Of a DNA stretch of 64,000 nucleotides, positions 60,848 through 64,000 are shown in pieces. The first letter of the stretch is position 1. Each line of letters starts with the position of its first letter. The stretch is from Bythopirellula sp041737835 (GTDB taxonomy: Bacteria; Planctomycetota; Planctomycetia; Pirellulales; Lacipirellulaceae): NCBI GenBank assembly GCA_041737835.1, contig JBGSQY010000021.1. One strand, written 5' to 3'. A program made the position numbers and the translations under genes. The notes below the pieces were generated by a model. That model was not told the DNA's origin. It was given only the letters and a program-made list of their open reading frames with translations, and did not search any database.

Positions 60848-61819
60848 CTTTATGCTTCCCGATTAAGAAATAAACCCCTAGCGAGGTTGCCTGCTGTTCT
60901 GTTCTCTTTACTCAAATCTCTGACGTTTCCCTAACATCCTGATGTTTTCGCGCAACGACGGTCGCTATCGCTCGGCGCAGACATTCTCCGCGTGTGAGCG
61001 AGGATTCGCTGAATTCGTGTGCACTGGCGGAGGGGAGATCCGACGACTGCTTCTAAGTAACGCTGACGTTCGTAGTTGCTGAAGTTCGTACCCCTCGTAT
61101 TCCAGATAGCTCTGTACAGAGGGAAAAGTTCGTTCCGGTTGGTGGGGCTAGCTCTTTCCATGCCCTGAATGGAACTCTCCTAGGATTCTGGCAAACCCCA
61201 GGAGATAGCTAGCGTTCGTTTGAGTCGCGACTGGCCTGCCGGAATTTCCTGACCTTGGCTCCGGCGTCGTTTACTCAATCACTCATGTTAGTTAGGTCTG
61301 CTGTCGTCGTCAAACTTCTTGCACACCCTTTGACCCCGAGAAGCGGCAAATTTTGGCGAAATCAAAACGGACGACCCCAACATGTCCTGAGAGCAAGCAA
61401 GCTCTAAGTATAAGGACGTTTTTGCCAGCAGTTGTCACACGCGATAAGGCAAAATTTTCCGATTATTTTGTTTTGCCTCAATAAGCCGGCGGCCCTTGTA
61501 AACGCTTATTGGACAACACCATACGGGCGGTAAGCCTGCAATGTACTGTCGTTAAGTCGAGTTCTCGAAACTGTTCGATTCCATAAAAAGTGCGGCTTGT
61601 AACGAAAAGTCTGATTATTCCGGTCTGACCGGTCCGATAAATCCTAGCAATCGGACTGTTTTGCGATGCGCCGTCAAAGCCCGCCGTCCAAAAAAGTCTG
61701 CTCGAACCAAAAAAGACAATCTAGTGAATACACGCCGAGCAATAAACTCGGCCACTTTTCGCGGGCAAAACGCCGACAGATTGCGGTGTTTGCCGAGGAA
61801 GCCAAGGGGGGGATTCTCG
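60848..61819. other. Long divergent intergenic region
   Basis: 972 bp between the kexin-like gene and the BBP7 gene. No gene is accepted (the 76-aa frame at 60931-61161 and the 53-codon extension before 61820 look random). It contains AGGCAAAA/TTTTGCCT arms (61447-61478) around an AT-rich loop and a CCGGT-CTG-ACCGG palindrome (61620-61632). Promoters for both large surface-protein genes should be here. Confidence 0.45.
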
Positions 61820-63130
61820 ATGAAATGCAGTAGAGTGAGTCGGCGACTCGTCGCCAGGCTGACACTGGGTGTGGCTGCGGTTTGGCCGGCTGTCCAACCG
61901 TGCTTGGCACAAAACGGATACATGTCGCCTGCTGTTGCTCAGTCGGGAGGTCAATTCCATCAAGCCTCTCAGATTCCAGCGCATATGGCCTCGCCCCTAG
62001 CGGGCGGACCAACCGCAGCCGTCGGAGGCGAGTTTGTCGACGTGCGCGGCAACTCAATCGTATTGCCGGCGAGCTATTGCGGACCGGCTGGCCCCGGTGG
62101 CTATTGCCCTCCGATGGGCGGAGGCATGGGAATGGGGGGAGCTTATGGTGACCCCATGGACATCGATTTCGGCGGATACAGCGAGGATCAAATTGGTCCC
62201 CACTACTATGACGTCACATTCGGGGCAGTATTTATTAATGCCGATTCGATCCTGGATGGTGTGGGCCCGTTGGCTTCGGTCACGGCAGGTCCCGCAGCAC
62301 CCAGAATTTTGGATCCATCTGAGAGTCTCGATGGTTACGAGGCGGGTTGGCAAATTGGTTTTCGCTATGACTTAGGTCCGCTGTCGATCTTGGAAGCGAC
62401 CTACATGGGAGTTTACGACATTGGCTTTACAAACACGGTTAACTCGGTGGATGTGACAACCAATCCTCCCAATCAGAATTTCCAGTTATTCACGGTCTTT
62501 TCCAATTTTGGTGTGCCTACACCGATCGACGGACTTGACGATGGTGCTACCTACACCTTGGGCTACAAATCGGACTTGCAGAGCACGGAACTGAGCTACC
62601 GCCGCTACTGGGTGGGGAACAATCCGCGTATCTCCGGCACTTATTTGCTCGGTTTTCGGTATTTGCGGCTGACCGAGGATCTGAATTTCGACACCGTGAC
62701 ATTGGCCGGTGATTCGGCCCTGTCGTGGGCGTCATCCAACGATGTATTGGGCTTCCAATTGGGTGGTGACGGTTGGATTGGCGTTCGCCAAGGCCTACGC
62801 ATCGGCTGCGAGGGTAAGGCGGGCGTTTACAACAACCGCTGGGAATTCCAAGGAGATGGTAATTTCCCGGCCGTTGGGAACGCCCCCGCAGATTATTCCG
62901 TCCCCGCGGACGGCAATAAGGTGGCCTTTATTGGCGAGTTTGGAGTTAATATTGTGGGCGACATTCTGCCGAGTTGGTCGCTCAAGGGCGGTTACAACGC
63001 GATTTACATCGACAACCTCGCGTCGGTGGCCGGGAATATCGATACCACAAACTTCCTCCCCGCCACGATCACGGCCGAGAGTGATGCCCTGTACCACGGT
63101 TTCTCGGTGAGTACGGAGTACGTCTGGTAA
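61820..63130 (+). CDS. BBP7-family outer-membrane beta-barrel protein
   Basis: 436 aa from the ATG at 61820, with AGGGGGGGA before it; this start gives the signal peptide LVARLTLGVAAVWPAVQPCL-AQ. After a Gly/Met/Pro-rich segment (GGYCPPMGGGMGMGGAYGDP), the region from about residue 125 on has repeated amphipathic strands (YYDVTFGAVFINADS, GWQIGFRYDLGPLSILEATY, STELSYRRYWVGNNPRISGT, YLLGFRYLRLTEDLNF) and ends FSVSTEYVW, an outer-membrane-type C-terminus. This matches the planctomycete BBP7 (DUF1551) barrels. Ligand unknown. Confidence 0.85.
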   Translation: MKCSRVSRRLVARLTLGVAAVWPAVQPCLAQNGYMSPAVAQSGGQFHQASQIPAHMASPLAGGPTAAVGGEFVDVRGNSIVLPASYCGPAGPGGYCPPMGGGMGMGGAYGDPMDIDFGGYSEDQIGPHYYDVTFGAVFINADSILDGVGPLASVTAGPAAPRILDPSESLDGYEAGWQIGFRYDLGPLSILEATYMGVYDIGFTNTVNSVDVTTNPPNQNFQLFTVFSNFGVPTPIDGLDDGATYTLGYKSDLQSTELSYRRYWVGNNPRISGTYLLGFRYLRLTEDLNFDTVTLAGDSALSWASSNDVLGFQLGGDGWIGVRQGLRIGCEGKAGVYNNRWEFQGDGNFPAVGNAPADYSVPADGNKVAFIGEFGVNIVGDILPSWSLKGGYNAIYIDNLASVAGNIDTTNFLPATITAESDALYHGFSVSTEYVW

Positions 63131-63166
63131 CACTCGCGTAAGAAAGTAACCACTTCTGGCATGTCC

Positions 63167-63202
63167 AAAGCCCTGGCGGGAAACCGTCCAGGGCTTTTTT
63201 TT
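63167..63202 (+). terminator. Intrinsic terminator of the BBP7 gene
   Basis: AAAGCCCTGG (63167-63176) pairs with CCAGGGCTTT (63188-63197), with a small inner CGG/CCG stem; eight T residues follow. Confidence 0.92.
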
Positions 63203-63391
63203 GGCTACGCCTATTGGGGGCGTTGGCAAATTCTTTTCATTTTGTGGCTTTTTTGGACTGCACAGTTTTTGCCAATTCCCTCGTGTGCAATTACAATGAG
63301 GGCTGGATTTTTGGCTCCGACTGCCAGCCCGTCGTTTCTCACAGGGGCGAGAAATGATGTGCGCCCACCTCCCAACTAGGTCTAAAAATCC

Positions 63392-63411
63392 CAGACAGAC
63401 AAGTCTGTCTG
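63392..63411. promoter_or_regulatory. Palindrome upstream of the last gene
   Basis: CAGACAGAC and GTCTGTCTG, nine base pairs each, separated by AA, 28 bp before the start codon. It may be a protein-binding site or an mRNA leader hairpin; no T tract. Confidence 0.45.
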
Positions 63412-63439
63412 ACATCTTATTTTTGAGGAACACCTGTAA

Positions 63440-64000
63440 TGGCTCAAGGAAAACAGCGTCGCGGTCGTGCTGCGCGGTCAACTTTCAAGCAATCCACTTT
63501 GAAGACCATTTTGTCGCAGTCGAAGGGGGCGAAAGGCTCGTTCTCAAAGATGCTGCGCATGGAGCCGCTCGAAGACCGACGGATGTTGGCGACTTACGTG
63601 GTAAACAATCTCGGTGATCTCGATAACGATGGCAACGTCGTAGTCGGCTCGTTGCGCCAGGCGGTCCAGCTTTCCAATAGCACTCCCAATGTGAATGACA
63701 CCATCGTTTTTGCCGATTTTCTCTTCACGAATCAGAGTACAGGCAGTTCCAGCCCTGGCGCGATCTTTTTGGATGGCAGGGCGAACGGTGGGGTACTGAA
63801 CATAACCGACCAGGTCGCAATTCTTGGCCCGGGTGCTGGTGTTTTGTCCATCAATGGGACGGTAGGACAACGCGTCTTTAATATCAGTATCGACGCCGAC
63901 AACCAGTACCGTGATGTTGTAATCGGCGGCATGACGATTTCAGGTGGGGCACTGTTGACCGGAGATGGTCGTGGCGGTGCTATTTTCACAACAGAGAATT
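63440..64000 (+). CDS. Large surface protein, N-terminal part (partial)
   Basis: 187 codons from the ATG at 63440 (GAGGA nine bases upstream), open at the window end. A basic N-terminus (GKQRRGRAARSTFKQSTLK) leads to LRMEPLEDRRMLATYVVNNL, the planctomycete surface-protein motif. Then GSLRQAVQLSN resembles the CSLREA-like start of parallel beta-helix proteins, followed by short repeating strands (VLNITDQVAILGPGAGVLSI). It probably encodes an exported adhesin-like or choice-of-anchor protein. The total length and C-terminal domains cannot be seen. Confidence 0.8.

Noticed and set aside
60931..61161. 76-aa open frame on minus upstream of the kexin-like gene
   Set aside because: Arg/Ser-rich without pattern; more likely part of a long regulatory region.

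Overview
The window looks like a chromosome segment of a planctomycete, probably a Pirellulales relative. The evidence is: two DUF1559 prepilin-like genes; five secreted proteins carrying a dockerin-like DGDxDGRDFLxWQR module, four of them with PEP-CTERM tails; two surface proteins with the FExLExR / MEPLEDRR N-terminal motif; a BBP7-type outer-membrane barrel; and many short GC-rich hairpin repeats. No rRNA, CRISPR array, transposase, integrase or phage gene was seen.

Layout. 1-1.2 kb: tyrA and the start of a PurS-containing purL (minus strand). 1.6-7.4 kb: exported or membrane proteins (DUF1573 protein, beta-barrel, lipase-like PEP-CTERM protein, PQQ-type sugar dehydrogenase-like PEP-CTERM protein, small membrane protein). 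7.8-12.3 kb: a three-gene ABC exporter set. 12.3-21.4 kb: minus-strand block with a 56-aa coiled-coil protein, a membrane protein, cca, and the addA/addB recombination nuclease pair. 21.8-30.3 kb: single genes (DUF1559 protein, rhodanese, tRNA-Leu(CAG), radical SAM protein, FHA protein, rsgA, M42 peptidase, VOC protein, Cys/Gly-rich secreted protein, tatD, a helical protein). 30.3-47.2 kb: respiratory complex I genes on the minus strand in two blocks, nuoI-A-C-D and nuoH-J-K-L-M-N, separated by a four-gene sugar/lipid module (two related glycosyltransferases, an SDR/thioester-reductase-like enzyme, UDP-galactopyranose mutase). nuoB, nuoE, nuoF and nuoG are not in the window. 48.0-48.5 kb: csrA and tRNA-Glu(TTC). 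48.6-64 kb: mostly surface and secreted proteins (matrixin-like protease, two tandem PEP-CTERM paralogues, phosphodiesterase-TPR protein, DUF1559 protein plus small lipoprotein, sulfotransferase-like protein, a 1581-aa kexin-like protein, BBP7 protein, and the start of a large surface protein).

The most unusual layer is the repeats. One class is a hairpin that often supplies the TAG stop codon of the gene before it or sits just after that stop, mostly between co-oriented genes. A second class is found inside reading frames: one 26-bp element is an intergenic hairpin before rsgA and, 23/26 identical, an in-frame coding segment of addB; nuoL carries two in-frame copies of another 25-bp element. 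A third family (consensus near TTCACCACAAAGGCACAAAGG) has supplied the C-terminus of Cca. Protein names rest on motif and family recognition by eye; no database search was run.
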